DNA of 64,000 bases from an uncultured Bacteroidales bacterium (GCA_902760345.1 CACWFY010000002.1:1-64000); one strand, 5' to 3'; positions 17,989 to 27,179 are shown, counted from the stretch's first letter. Program-made: numbers and translations. The notes: generated by a model from the letters alone, not told the origin.

Positions 17989-19355
17989 AATATTTGCATC
18001 TTTTGTGCACGTTCCTTTTCGGTGTGGCAGTCCTTCTCTTTTTTGGGTTGGCCTATCCGCATCATCTGCATTATCAGGAGCAATATCAGTTGTTCCTCTT
18101 TGATAGCACCTATGTGTGGGATGTTGTCAAAATGCCAGGTGGCGTAGCAGATCTGCTGGGACGCTTTTGTACTCAATTTTTCCTATATGCTTGGGTGGGA
18201 GCAGCTATCATTGCAGTTCTGTTATCCGTGGTACAGCTTCTGATGTTTCGCTTAGTCAAATGGGGATGGCTTTATGGTCTGAGTTTTGTTCCTTCATTTC
18301 TGCTCTGGCTCTTTCTGCTTGATGAGAATGCGCTATTGGGTGGTGTCTGGGCGGTTCTGCTCACACTGCTTATCATTTGGGGCTATTCACTATTGGCAAA
18401 AGGATGGATGCGACGTTTACTGCTTATAGTTGGCATTCTTGTACTGTATTGGATGGTTGGTTCATCTTGGACTGGCAGCCATTACCACCGCTATCCGAGG
18501 ATAACACCATATCTACTTTATACTGCATGGCTGTCTGCCATCGTCCTTCCACTCATTATTCGTGCCTTCCGCCGTTGGGCAGATGCTTCGAGTAGCTATG
18601 TGTTAACTCTTTGTTCCTTTGCGCTGGTGTCTGTAGTCATGGGCTGGATTGTCTGGAGAAACTGCAATTTCAAAGCCGAACGAGTGATGCAATACGACTT
18701 TATGGCCTGCCATCAGCAATGGAACCGCATACTTATGACCATTGATGACGAAAAGCCTAACAACCAGATTGGCGTTACGGTACAGAATCTTGCTCTGGCG
18801 ATGCATGGTATGCTTGCCGACCACCTATTTGAATATAACCAGAATGGTCTTTTGGGTCTTTTGCCTGATGTGGAGCGCGATGCCACCAGTCCTCTGCCTA
18901 CTGCTGAAGCCTTTTATCAGTTGGGCATGATATCTGTTGCCCAGCGAACAGTCTTCGAGGCACAGGAAGCCATTCTTGATTTTCAGAAAAGTGGCCGCTG
19001 CTACAAACGATTGGCACAGACCAATCTCATCCTCGGTAACTATGAGGTGGCTCGCAAATATCTTATGGCGCTACAAAAGACCCTCTTTTATCGGGAATGG
19101 GCTCGTGAGACGCTACCACTGTTGGGCAATGAAGAGATGATAGCCCGGCATCCTGAATACGGACGTTTGCGCCGGATGGCCTATAAGGAAGACTTTTATT
19201 TCAGCGACCATGTGACTCCCGAAATGCTCGAAAGTCTCTACTTCAGCAACACGGACAATCAACTGGCCTTTGAATATCTGCGGGCCTACTATATGCTGAT
19301 GGGCGACCGCGAAAACTATGTCAAATTGTTACTTCATACCTCTGCAAAGCAATGA
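17985..19355 (+). CDS. DUF6057-like polytopic membrane protein (copy 2)
   Basis: A 456-residue relative of the protein at 14762-16498 in layout. It has about eight membrane segments up to residue 220, then a soluble region with helical repeats (around AEAFYQLGMISVAQRTVFEAQ, LAQTNLILGNYEVARKYLMALQ and EYLRAYYMLMGDRENYVKLLL) that read as TPRs. It is shorter than copy 1 by about 120 residues. Its start overlaps the stop of the upstream CxxCH lipoprotein, and its stop overlaps the start of the second one, so all four genes are tightly packed and probably translationally coupled. Confidence 0.78.
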   Translation: MKYLHLLCTFLFGVAVLLFFGLAYPHHLHYQEQYQLFLFDSTYVWDVVKMPGGVADLLGRFCTQFFLYAWVGAAIIAVLLSVVQLLMFRLVKWGWLYGLSFVPSFLLWLFLLDENALLGGVWAVLLTLLIIWGYSLLAKGWMRRLLLIVGILVLYWMVGSSWTGSHYHRYPRITPYLLYTAWLSAIVLPLIIRAFRRWADASSSYVLTLCSFALVSVVMGWIVWRNCNFKAERVMQYDFMACHQQWNRILMTIDDEKPNNQIGVTVQNLALAMHGMLADHLFEYNQNGLLGLLPDVERDATSPLPTAEAFYQLGMISVAQRTVFEAQEAILDFQKSGRCYKRLAQTNLILGNYEVARKYLMALQKTLFYREWARETLPLLGNEEMIARHPEYGRLRRMAYKEDFYFSDHVTPEMLESLYFSNTDNQLAFEYLRAYYMLMGDRENYVKLLLHTSAKQ

Positions 19356-20821
19356 AACGGATTTTTCACATACTTCTTGTCTCTTATCTCCTAGTATCCT
19401 GCACGGAAACAATTAGTGATTCGCAACAGGAGGACAAGTTGCCTCTAATTTATCCCGATTATATTGGGGTTACCATACCCGTGAATATTGCTCCGCTTAA
19501 TTTCAGCCTGACCGATGAGGCGGTGGCACGTATTGATGCTGTCGTTACAGATTGTCACGGACACAGTCTGCACAGTCAGGGCCAGGAAGCGGTTGACTTC
19601 GATATAGACGACTGGCATACCTTGCTTGGCCAAAATCGTGGCGATTCGCTTACTGTTACCGTTTCCGCCAAGTACAATGATGGTTGGCACACTTATCGTT
19701 CTTTTGCCATCTATGTCAGCCTTGACAGCATTGACTATGGCATCTGCTATCGTTTGATTGCGCCCGGCTATGAGGTTTGGAGCAAGATGGGCATCTACGA
19801 GCGTAATCTTTCTTCGTTCGATGAGCGACCATTGATTGAAAATACCCAGTTCGAGGGCTGTGTCAACTGCCATAGCTTCAACCGCGGTAACCCCGCTGAT
19901 ATGAGCCTTCATATCCGTGGTACGCATGGGGCTACCTTGCTGCGCCATGGTGATAGTCCTCTTACTGCCTACAATAGCAAGACTGACCAAACGCTCGGTC
20001 TTTGCGTCTATCCTTACTGGCATCCTTCGGGCCGCTATATTGCCTATTCCACGAATGCCACGAGTCAATTGTTCCATAGTGCCGATAGTAATCGCATAGA
20101 GGTCTTCGATACTGCCTCAGACCTCCAGGTATATGATGTCGAAAAAAATGAGCTATTGCTTTCTCCCTTGCTCAAGAATGACTCCATCTATGAGACTTAT
20201 CCGGTCTTCTCTGCCGATGGCCGTTCGCTCTATTTCTGTGCAGCTCGCGCTCTCCCTGAGGGGAGTCATCAGCTCGACTCCATCCGCTATAACCTCTTTC
20301 GCATTGACTTCGGTCCTAGCACGGGACGTTTCGGTGACCGCATAGAAACCGTTATTGATGCCGTGGCTCAGCAGAAGTCGATTTCTTTCCCCCGTCCTTC
20401 CTATGACGGACGTTTCCTGTGCTATACGCTCTCCAACTACGGACAGTTTAGTATCTGGCATCATGAGGCCGACCTTTGGTTACTCGACCTCTCAACAGGT
20501 GAAAGCTGCCCCATGACTGCAGCAAACTCTGGCGATACAGAGTCGTTCCACAACTGGAGTACCAACTCTCGCTGGCTCGTACTGAGTTCTCGTCGTGACG
20601 ACGGACTATTTACACGGCCCTATTTCTGTCATGTCGATGCCAAAGGAAAGGTCAGCAAGGCCTTTATGCTGCCGCAGAGAAATCCGCGCAGTTTCTATCG
20701 TGACCGTTTTCTGTCGTTTAATGTTCCCGACTTCATCATCAGTCCAACTCGTTTTGACGGCCATCAGGCAAGTCGTATCATCAACGAAGACTCGCGCAAA
20801 AACTTTGAGGTGAGAAAGTGA
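19352..20821 (+). CDS. TolB-like propeller lipoprotein with CxxCH motif (copy 2)
   Basis: A 489-residue paralogue of the protein at 16501-17988. The lipobox is LLVSC (Cys at residue 17). It shares with copy 1 the start of the beta domain (IYPDYIGVTIPVNIAPLNF), the ERNLSSFDE stretch, C-V-N-C-H-S at residues 170-175, and propeller repeats (VYPYWHPSGRYIAYSTNAT, TYPVFSADGRSLYFC, SFPRPSYDGRFLCYTL). Conservation of CxxCH and its flanks in both copies while much else diverges argues that the motif is functional. It is the last gene of the cassette and ends 24 bases before the convergent mannosyltransferase gene; no terminator is visible between them. Confidence 0.82.
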   Translation: MKRIFHILLVSYLLVSCTETISDSQQEDKLPLIYPDYIGVTIPVNIAPLNFSLTDEAVARIDAVVTDCHGHSLHSQGQEAVDFDIDDWHTLLGQNRGDSLTVTVSAKYNDGWHTYRSFAIYVSLDSIDYGICYRLIAPGYEVWSKMGIYERNLSSFDERPLIENTQFEGCVNCHSFNRGNPADMSLHIRGTHGATLLRHGDSPLTAYNSKTDQTLGLCVYPYWHPSGRYIAYSTNATSQLFHSADSNRIEVFDTASDLQVYDVEKNELLLSPLLKNDSIYETYPVFSADGRSLYFCAARALPEGSHQLDSIRYNLFRIDFGPSTGRFGDRIETVIDAVAQQKSISFPRPSYDGRFLCYTLSNYGQFSIWHHEADLWLLDLSTGESCPMTAANSGDTESFHNWSTNSRWLVLSSRRDDGLFTRPYFCHVDAKGKVSKAFMLPQRNPRSFYRDRFLSFNVPDFIISPTRFDGHQASRIINEDSRKNFEVRK

Positions 20822-20845
20822 TACTTGTAAATTATAAAGATGGCA

Positions 20846-21598
20846 CTATTCTGCTATCTTCGGATATTTTCGGAAGATGCCATCCCAGCGCAGACGCATT
20901 ACACCAAAGAAAGCCTCGCCGAAGATGCCACCCGACATCTTGGACACTCCTTCGCGGCGGTTGACGAAGATTACTGGTACTTCCTTAATCTTGAAGCCAA
21001 TCTTGTAGGCAGTAAACTTCATTTCTATCTGGAAGGCATAGCCCTTGAAGCGAATCTTGTCCAGTTCTATGGTCTTCAGCACGCGGCGCTTGTAGCACTT
21101 GAAGCCAGCCGTGGTGTCGTGAATCATAAAGCCCGTTACCATACGCACATATTTCGACGCAAAGTAGCTCATCAGTACACGGCCAATAGGCCAGTTCACT
21201 ACGTTCACGCCACTGACGTAGCGGCTTCCAATGGCCACGTCATACCCTTCGTCAGCACATGCTGCGTAGAGCCTTGGCAGATCGTTTGGGTCGTGACTGA
21301 AGTCGGCATCCATCTCGAAGATGTATTCGTAGTCGTGCTCCAGTGCCCACTTGAATCCCTTGATATAGGCCGTTCCCAGTCCTAACTTGCCGCTACGCTC
21401 CTGCAGAAACAGCCTGTCTTTAAACTCCTCTTGGCTCATTAGTTCCTTCACAATCGCTGCCGTACCATCGGGCGACCCGTCATCGATAATCAAGATATGG
21501 AAACACTTCTCCAGACCGAATACGGCACGGATAATCTTCTCGATGTTCTCCTTCTCGTTATAAGTAGGAATGATGACAATGCTGTCGCTTGCGTGCAT
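20846..21598 (-). CDS. Polyprenol-phosphate mannosyltransferase (GT2 family)
   Basis: A 250-residue GT-A fold glycosyltransferase similar to dolichol/polyprenol-phosphate mannose synthases. Motifs are VIIPTYNEKENI at the N-terminus, IIDDGSPDGT (nucleotide binding), GLGTAYIKGFKWAL, EMDADFSHDP (the DxD metal site), GSRYVSG and GFKCYKRRVL. There are no C-terminal membrane spans, as in the soluble DPM1 type. It would make polyprenyl-phosphate mannose, a donor for extracytoplasmic glycosylation. The start at 21598 is chosen because a promoter box (21626-21633) lies inside any longer reading from 21646. Confidence 0.9.
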   Translation of the reverse strand: MHASDSIVIIPTYNEKENIEKIIRAVFGLEKCFHILIIDDGSPDGTAAIVKELMSQEEFKDRLFLQERSGKLGLGTAYIKGFKWALEHDYEYIFEMDADFSHDPNDLPRLYAACADEGYDVAIGSRYVSGVNVVNWPIGRVLMSYFASKYVRMVTGFMIHDTTAGFKCYKRRVLKTIELDKIRFKGYAFQIEMKFTAYKIGFKIKEVPVIFVNRREGVSKMSGGIFGEAFFGVMRLRWDGIFRKYPKIAE

Positions 21599-21625
21599 AA
21601 TAGCTGTTTTTTTATTTCTTGACTG

Positions 21626-21633
21626 CAAAGTTA
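21626..21633 (-). promoter_or_regulatory. -7 box of the mannosyltransferase gene
   Basis: TAACTTTG followed by GCAG lies on the minus strand, 27 bases before the ATG at 21598. Confidence 0.55.
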
Positions 21634-21677
21634 CGAAATAATTCACAATTCACAATTCATTATTCAGATTTATTTTG

Positions 21678-21685
21678 TAATTTTG
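21678..21685 (+). promoter_or_regulatory. -7 box of mfd
   Basis: TAATTTTG followed by GC ends 13 bases before the mfd ATG, giving a very short leader. It sits next to an AATTCACAATTCACAATTCAT micro-repeat at about 21642-21662. Confidence 0.5.
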
Positions 21686-21698
21686 CACTTCATAACGT

Positions 21699-24600
21699 AT
21701 GACAGTTCAAGATTTACTGACGATATATGCTTCGTCGCCACAGGTAGGCGCTTTGGCAAAGACGTTGGGGGACAAACGGGTGAAAACGGTGTTCCTCGAG
21801 GGGCTGCTGTGCTCTTCGGCACCGATGGTGTTTGGTGCACTCCCCGCAGGACGTTCACCACGCACCGCAGTATTCATCCTGCAGGATGCCGACGAGGCGG
21901 GCTACTTCTATCACGACCTCGTACAGCTGTTAGGCGACAAGGATGTATTGTTCTTTCCGTCAAGCTACCGCAGGGCGATTAAATATGCCCAGCGCGACAG
22001 TGCGAACGAGATTTTGCGGACGGAGGTGCTGGCAAAACTAACCGCCTGTGGGGGACAGTCCCCGTTGTTCATTGTCACTTATCCTGAGGCCATTGCTGAG
22101 CTGGTGGTGTCGAAGCGGGTTATGGACGACCGTACCGTGGTGCTCAGCGTGGGCGACGTCGTAGAGGTGGACCAGACGACGCAGCGTCTGCGCGAGTTGG
22201 GCTTTGAGGAGGTGGACTACGTCTATGAACCTGGGCAGTTTGCCTTGCGTGGCAGCATTCTCGATGTGTATAGTTACAGCGGCGAACTGCCGTTCCGTAT
22301 CGACCTGTTTGGCGACGACATAGACACCATTCGCACCTTTGAGGTAGAGACGCAGCTGTCGAAGGACCGCCTGCAGCAAGTGACCATTGTGCCCGAACTG
22401 GCTGCGGCAGAGGAGCGGGTGTCGTTCCTCTCGTTTCTGCCCCAGGACACGCTGCTGGTGGTCAAGGATTTTCTCTATGTGCGCGACGCTGTGGACCGCA
22501 TCTATCAGGAGGGGTTCTCAGACCAGGCCCTGCGCGAACGCATGGAGGGTGCCACCGAATTGGAGCAACACGCTATCCGCCAGGAGCTGCGCAAGGAGTC
22601 GCGGATTATCAGTGGTCAGCAGTTTACGCGCGACGCCGTGGACTTCCGGCGTGTCGAGATGGGGCACCGCCCTTCGGGATTGCCCGACGCTACGCTGTCG
22701 TTTCATATCGCCCCACAACCGCAGTTTCATAAGAACTTTGACTTGCTGCAACAGTCGTTGGAGCAGTATCTGGCTGATGGCTACCGGCTCTGCATTTTGG
22801 CCGACAGCAAGAAACAGTTGGAGCGCCTGCGTGACATCTTCAGTAGTGAGGAGTCAGAGGCGAGAGGCGAGAGGATAGCGTTCTCTCCTGTTGAGAAGAC
22901 GCTGCACGAGGGCTTTGCCGACAACGACCTGCGCCTCTGCGTATTTACCGACCACCAGATATTCGACCGCTTCCATAAGTATAGCCTGCACTCCGACAAG
23001 GCCCGTTCGGGCAAGGTGGCACTGACGCTGAAGGAGATCCAGCAGTTTGAGGTGGGCGACTACGTGGTACATGTTGACCACGGCATCGGTAAGTTCGGCG
23101 GACTGGTCAGAATGCCTCAGGGTGACGGCTATCAGGAGATGATCAAGATCATCTACGACGGGGGCGGAGCCATCTATGTGTCGATACATTCTTTATATAA
23201 GGTGTCGAAATACAAGGCGCAGGACAATGGTCAGCCGCCACGCCTGTCGCACTTAGGCACTGGCCAGTGGGAGCGCATGAAGGAGCGTACGAAGGCCAAG
23301 CTCAAGGATATTGCCCGTGACCTGATACGCCTCTATGCCGCCCGTCGCAGGGAACGAGGCTTTGCTTTCTCGGCTGACTCGTTTTTGCAACACGAGCTGG
23401 AGGCGTCGTTCCTCTATGAAGACACCCCCGACCAGTTGAAGGCCACCAACGATGTGAAGGACGATATGGAGAAGGCACAGCCCATGGACCGTTTGGTGTG
23501 TGGCGATGTGGGCTTCGGCAAGACCGAGGTGGCCGTACGCGCCGCCTTCAAGGCGGCCTGCGACTCGAAACAGGTGGCCGTGCTGGTGCCCACGACGGTG
23601 CTGGCCTATCAGCACTACCAGACCTTCTCGAGCCGACTGAAGGATCTGCCCGTACGGGTGGAATACCTGTCGCGAGCCCGTAGCACCAAGCAGACCACGG
23701 CCATCCTGAAAGACCTGGCCGACGGTAAGATAGATATATTAATAGGTACGCACAAGCTCATTGGCAAGTCGGTGAGGTTTCGCGACTTGGGACTGCTCAT
23801 CATTGACGAGGAGCAGAAGTTTGGCGTCTCTACGAAAGAGAAGTTGCGCCAGATGAAGACCAATGTCGACACGCTGACGCTGACGGCCACGCCCATTCCG
23901 CGAACGCTGCAGTTCTCGCTGCTGGGTGCCCGCGACCTGAGCATCATCCAGACGCCGCCACCCAACCGCTATCCTATACAGACAGAGATACACACCTTCG
24001 GCGCCGAGATCATAGCCGACGCCATCAACTTCGAGATGTCTCGCAACGGACAGGTGTACTTTGTCAATCCGCGCATCAACGACCTGCAGCGCATCAAGGA
24101 GGTCATCGAGAAGTATGTGCCCGACGCTCGTGTGGCTGTGGGCCACGGACAGATGAAACCTGAAGAGTTGGAGAAGGTCATCTTTGACTTCCAGAACTAC
24201 GACTACGATGTGCTGCTGTCGACGACCATTGTCGAGAACGGCATCGACATACCCAATGCCAACACCATCATCATCAATGGTGCCCACCGCTTCGGACTCA
24301 GCGACCTGCACCAGATGCGAGGCCGTGTGGGCCGCGGCAATCGCAAGGCATTCTGCTACCTGCTGGCTCCGCCCCTGGTCGACTTGCCCAACGAGAGCCG
24401 CCGGCGCTTAGAAGCCCTCGAGAACTTCAGCGACTTGGGCAGCGGCATCCATATCGCCATGCAAGACCTCGACATTCGCGGTGCTGGTAACCTGCTGGGT
24501 GCCGAACAGTCGGGATTCATTGCCGACCTGGGCTACGAGACGTATGTGAAGATCTTACAACAAGCCGTTGTCGAGCTGCATAATGAGAGTGGAGAGTGGA

Positions 24601-25154
24601 AAGAGGAAAGAGGTAAGAGAATAGATGGAAAACACTCATCTCTCACCTCTCATCCCTCACCTCTTACCTCTGAATTTGTCTCCGACTGTACCCTGGAGAG
24701 CGATCTTGAGCTGTACTTCCCCGACCCGTATGTGCCCAGCGACTCGGAGCGTATGCTGCTCTACCGCGAGTTGGACGGCCTGCAGACCGACGAGCAGCTG
24801 GCGGCCTACCGCACACGGCTTATCGACCGTTTCGGTCCGGTGCCCACATGTGGTGAGGAGCTGATGCGCGTGGTGCCGCTGCGCCGTATCGGCAAGTCGC
24901 TGGGTTGCGAGAAGATCATCATGAAACAAGAGCGGATGACGCTTTACTTCGTCTCGCAAAATGATAGTCCTTTCTATCAGAGCGAGGCCTTCGATCACAT
25001 TCTCTCGTTTGTGGCACGGAATCCGCGTCGTTGCCAGTTCCGCGAACAGAACGGCAAACGCTCGATGGTGGTGGGTAATGTGGCTACGATAGCGCAGGGC
25101 GTTAAGCTTCTTTCTGACATATTGACAGGAAATACTGACAATATGGCACAATAA
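21699..25154 (+). CDS. mfd: Transcription-repair coupling factor Mfd
   Basis: Mfd removes RNA polymerase stalled at DNA lesions and recruits UvrA. The 1151 residues fit the family. In order: a UvrB-homology region at the N-terminus; the RNA-polymerase-interaction domain around VALTLKEIQQFEVGDYVVHVDHGIG; then an SF2 RecG-like translocase with GDVGFGKTEVAVRAA (Walker A), IIDEEQKFG (DEEQ), LTLTATPIPRTLQFSLLGARD, and STTIVENGIDIPNANTIII with QMRGRVGRG; then a TRCF C-terminal domain. An insert of about 30 residues (encoded by 24585-24671) made of GAGG/CCTC-type repeats lies between the translocase and the C-terminal domain, and a shorter one (22850-22872) lies in the N-terminal half. Confidence 0.96.
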   Translation: MTVQDLLTIYASSPQVGALAKTLGDKRVKTVFLEGLLCSSAPMVFGALPAGRSPRTAVFILQDADEAGYFYHDLVQLLGDKDVLFFPSSYRRAIKYAQRDSANEILRTEVLAKLTACGGQSPLFIVTYPEAIAELVVSKRVMDDRTVVLSVGDVVEVDQTTQRLRELGFEEVDYVYEPGQFALRGSILDVYSYSGELPFRIDLFGDDIDTIRTFEVETQLSKDRLQQVTIVPELAAAEERVSFLSFLPQDTLLVVKDFLYVRDAVDRIYQEGFSDQALRERMEGATELEQHAIRQELRKESRIISGQQFTRDAVDFRRVEMGHRPSGLPDATLSFHIAPQPQFHKNFDLLQQSLEQYLADGYRLCILADSKKQLERLRDIFSSEESEARGERIAFSPVEKTLHEGFADNDLRLCVFTDHQIFDRFHKYSLHSDKARSGKVALTLKEIQQFEVGDYVVHVDHGIGKFGGLVRMPQGDGYQEMIKIIYDGGGAIYVSIHSLYKVSKYKAQDNGQPPRLSHLGTGQWERMKERTKAKLKDIARDLIRLYAARRRERGFAFSADSFLQHELEASFLYEDTPDQLKATNDVKDDMEKAQPMDRLVCGDVGFGKTEVAVRAAFKAACDSKQVAVLVPTTVLAYQHYQTFSSRLKDLPVRVEYLSRARSTKQTTAILKDLADGKIDILIGTHKLIGKSVRFRDLGLLIIDEEQKFGVSTKEKLRQMKTNVDTLTLTATPIPRTLQFSLLGARDLSIIQTPPPNRYPIQTEIHTFGAEIIADAINFEMSRNGQVYFVNPRINDLQRIKEVIEKYVPDARVAVGHGQMKPEELEKVIFDFQNYDYDVLLSTTIVENGIDIPNANTIIINGAHRFGLSDLHQMRGRVGRGNRKAFCYLLAPPLVDLPNESRRRLEALENFSDLGSGIHIAMQDLDIRGAGNLLGAEQSGFIADLGYETYVKILQQAVVELHNESGEWKEERGKRIDGKHSSLTSHPSPLTSEFVSDCTLESDLELYFPDPYVPSDSERMLLYRELDGLQTDEQLAAYRTRLIDRFGPVPTCGEELMRVVPLRRIGKSLGCEKIIMKQERMTLYFVSQNDSPFYQSEAFDHILSFVARNPRRCQFREQNGKRSMVVGNVATIAQGVKLLSDILTGNTDNMAQ
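24585..24671. repeat. Purine/pyrimidine micro-repeat inserted in mfd
   Basis: A GAGAGTGGAGAGTGG-like purine tract is followed by a CTCACCTCTCAT-like tract. AGAGGTAAGAG (24609-24619) and CTCTTACCTCT (24661-24671) are an exact inverted repeat. The block stays in frame and codes a Lys/Glu-rich then Ser/Pro/Thr-rich linker. Confidence 0.7.
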
Positions 25155-25238
25155 TCACGCTGGCATCAATGTTGCAACATGTGGGGTGAAAGCCGCAAGG
25201 CAATCACAATAAAAAACATGTGTAACTAAAATATAATT

Positions 25239-25245
25239 AGGAGGT
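25239..25245 (+). promoter_or_regulatory. Strong Shine-Dalgarno of hsp20
   Basis: AGGAGGT lies 7 bases before the ATG at 25253, an unusually complete ribosome-binding site for this phylum. It fixes the start. The leader 25155-25238 shows no clear -7 box. Confidence 0.6.
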
Positions 25246-25252
25246 AACGATT

Positions 25253-25678
25253 ATGATGCCAATGATGAGAAGTAACAACTGGATTCCCGCCGTGTTCAAC
25301 GACTTGTTCTACAACGACTATATGCCGAAAGCCAACTGCACGGCACCAGCCATTAACGTAAAGGAGTCTGACAAGGCCTACACCGTAGAGCTGGCTGCTC
25401 CGGGAATGAAGAAGGAGGACTTCAACGTGCATATCAACGACGAGGGTAACTTGGTCGTCAAGCTCGAGAGCAAACAGGAACACAAGGAGGAAGACAAGAA
25501 CACGCGCTATCTGCGCCGCGAGTTCAGCTACTCAAAGTACGAACAGACGCTGATGCTGCCCGACGACGTGAAGAAGGACGCCATCTCGGCCAAGGTCGAC
25601 AACGGTGTGCTGACGGTAGAACTGCCGAAGATTGTAGAGGAGAAAGTCAAGCTGTCACGACAGATAGACATTGCGTAA
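25253..25678 (+). CDS. Small heat-shock protein (Hsp20 family)
   Basis: A 141-residue alpha-crystallin-type chaperone that holds unfolding proteins in the cytoplasm. A short N-terminal arm (NNWIPAVFNDLFY) is followed by the alpha-crystallin domain (about residues 37-125), including YTVELAAPGMKKEDFNVHI, REFSYSKYEQTLMLPD and AKVDNGVLTVELPK (the GVLTV motif), and a short tail. Length is typical. It is a single-gene unit between mfd and a shared terminator at 25698-25727. A consensus heat-shock operator was not recognised. Confidence 0.93.
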   Translation: MMPMMRSNNWIPAVFNDLFYNDYMPKANCTAPAINVKESDKAYTVELAAPGMKKEDFNVHINDEGNLVVKLESKQEHKEEDKNTRYLRREFSYSKYEQTLMLPDDVKKDAISAKVDNGVLTVELPKIVEEKVKLSRQIDIA

Positions 25679-25697
25679 AAAGATTGTTTTAAGATGA

Positions 25698-25727
25698 AAA
25701 AGCCCCGCCAATTGGCAGGGCTTTTAC
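25698..25727. terminator. Bidirectional terminator between hsp20 and trpB
   Basis: AAAAGCCC-GCC / GGC-GGGCTTTT forms a strong hairpin with A-run and T-run flanks, suited to both converging genes. It overlaps no coding sequence; the trpB stop is at 25729. Confidence 0.8.
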
Positions 25728-25728
25728 T

Positions 25729-27093
25729 TTATTGCTCTTTGTCTAACTCAGCGAGATTCTCGGCAATCATCTCGTCGGTGACAGTGTAGTTCTGCAGGTC
25801 ACCCTTGATGAAGGCCTCGTACGACGGCATGTCGATGAGTCCGTGACCAGAGAGGTTGAACAGGATGACTTTTTGCTCACCGGTCTCCTTGCACTTGTTG
25901 GCCTCGCGGATGGTAGCGGCGATGGCGTGACAGCTTTCGGGAGCAGGGATGATGCCCTCGGTACGGGCGAAGAGCATACCTGCCTCAAACGTTTCGAGCT
26001 GTGGAATGTCGACACCATGCATCAGACCGTCCTTGATAAGCTGTGAGATAATCATGCCAGCACCGTGGTAGCGCAGACCACCAGCGTGGATGTTGCTCGG
26101 CTTGAAGTTGTGGCCCAACGTGTACATGGGCAGCAGGGGCGTATAGCCTGCTTCGTCGCCAAAGTCATAGCGGAACTGGCCGCGAGTCAGCTTAGGACAG
26201 CTGTCGGGCTCGGCAGCAATGAACTCGGTGTGGCGCTCACCACTCAGGTTGTGGCGCATGAAGGGGAAGGCAATACCGCCAAAGTTCGAACCACCACCGA
26301 AGCAGCCAATCACGATGTCGGGGTATTCACCGGCCATCTGCATCTGCTTTTCAGCCTCAAGGCCGATGATGGTCTGGTGCAGACCTACGTGGTTCAGCAC
26401 CGACCCCAGTGTGTATTTACAATTAGGTGTGGTCGTTGCCAACTCCACAGCCTCAGAGATAGCCGTTCCTAGTGAACCAGAGTGTGTGGGGTCCTTGGTC
26501 AGGATATCCTTACCGGCACGGGTTGACATCGAGGGAGAACCCTCGACAACAGCACCGAAGGTGCGCATGATGCTCGAACGATACGGCTTCTGCTGCATGG
26601 TAATCTTTACCTGATAGACAGCGCAGTCAAGACCATAGATCTTGGCAGCATAGCTCAGTGCGGCTCCCCACTGTCCTGCACCAGTCTCAGTAGTAACGTT
26701 CTTCGTACCTTCCTGCTTGGCATAGTAGCACTGGGGCAGGGCAGAGTTGATCTTGTGTGAACCTAAGGGGTTGGTGCTCTCGTTTTTGAAGTAGATGTGG
26801 GCGGGAGTGCCGAGGGCCTCTTCCAGAGCGTAGGCACGTACCAGCGGGGTAGAACGATAGTACTTGTACTTCTCAAGCACATCCTCGGGAATATCAATCC
26901 AGCGGTGTTCGGTATCCAACTCCTGCACGCAGCATTCACGTGGGAAGATGTGTGCGAGGTCGTCTACACCCAATGGCTGCTTCGTTGCCGGGTGAATGGG
27001 CGGCATGGGTTTGTTGGGCATGTCGGCCTGAATGTTGTACCACTGTGTAGGGATTTCACTCTCTTGGAGGATGAATTTCTTTTGTTTTGTCAT
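25729..27093 (-). CDS. TrpB2-type tryptophan synthase beta-like enzyme
   Basis: A PLP-dependent fold-type II enzyme of 454 residues that would join indole and serine to give tryptophan. It has the TrpB2 hallmarks: a longer N-terminal region (PTQWYNIQADMP), RSTPLVRAYALEEAL, the PLP lysine in NPLGSHKINSA, ETGAGQWGAALSYAA, and the phosphate loop GCFGGGSNFGGI. TrpB2 enzymes often act without TrpA or salvage free indole. No trp genes are adjacent. The start at 27093 (MTKQKKF) is favoured over 27129 because the promoter box (27127-27134) overlaps the longer reading. Confidence 0.9.
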   Translation of the reverse strand: MTKQKKFILQESEIPTQWYNIQADMPNKPMPPIHPATKQPLGVDDLAHIFPRECCVQELDTEHRWIDIPEDVLEKYKYYRSTPLVRAYALEEALGTPAHIYFKNESTNPLGSHKINSALPQCYYAKQEGTKNVTTETGAGQWGAALSYAAKIYGLDCAVYQVKITMQQKPYRSSIMRTFGAVVEGSPSMSTRAGKDILTKDPTHSGSLGTAISEAVELATTTPNCKYTLGSVLNHVGLHQTIIGLEAEKQMQMAGEYPDIVIGCFGGGSNFGGIAFPFMRHNLSGERHTEFIAAEPDSCPKLTRGQFRYDFGDEAGYTPLLPMYTLGHNFKPSNIHAGGLRYHGAGMIISQLIKDGLMHGVDIPQLETFEAGMLFARTEGIIPAPESCHAIAATIREANKCKETGEQKVILFNLSGHGLIDMPSYEAFIKGDLQNYTVTDEMIAENLAELDKEQ

Positions 27094-27126
27094 TGTCTTT
27101 TGTTGTTGGTTAGTGATTACCGTCTG

Positions 27127-27134
27127 CAAAAGTA
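27127..27134 (-). promoter_or_regulatory. -7 box of the trpB gene
   Basis: TACTTTTG on the minus strand lies 33 bases before the ATG at 27093, next to an AATTATGAATTATGCATTA micro-repeat (about 27140-27168). Confidence 0.5.
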
Positions 27135-27179
27135 CAAAATAATTATGAATTATGCATTATGAATTATGCACTTTTTTTG

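Noticed and set aside
20840..21385. A 181-residue open frame opposite the mannosyltransferase gene
   Set aside because: It is the antisense of a clear GT2 enzyme and shows no recognisable domain.
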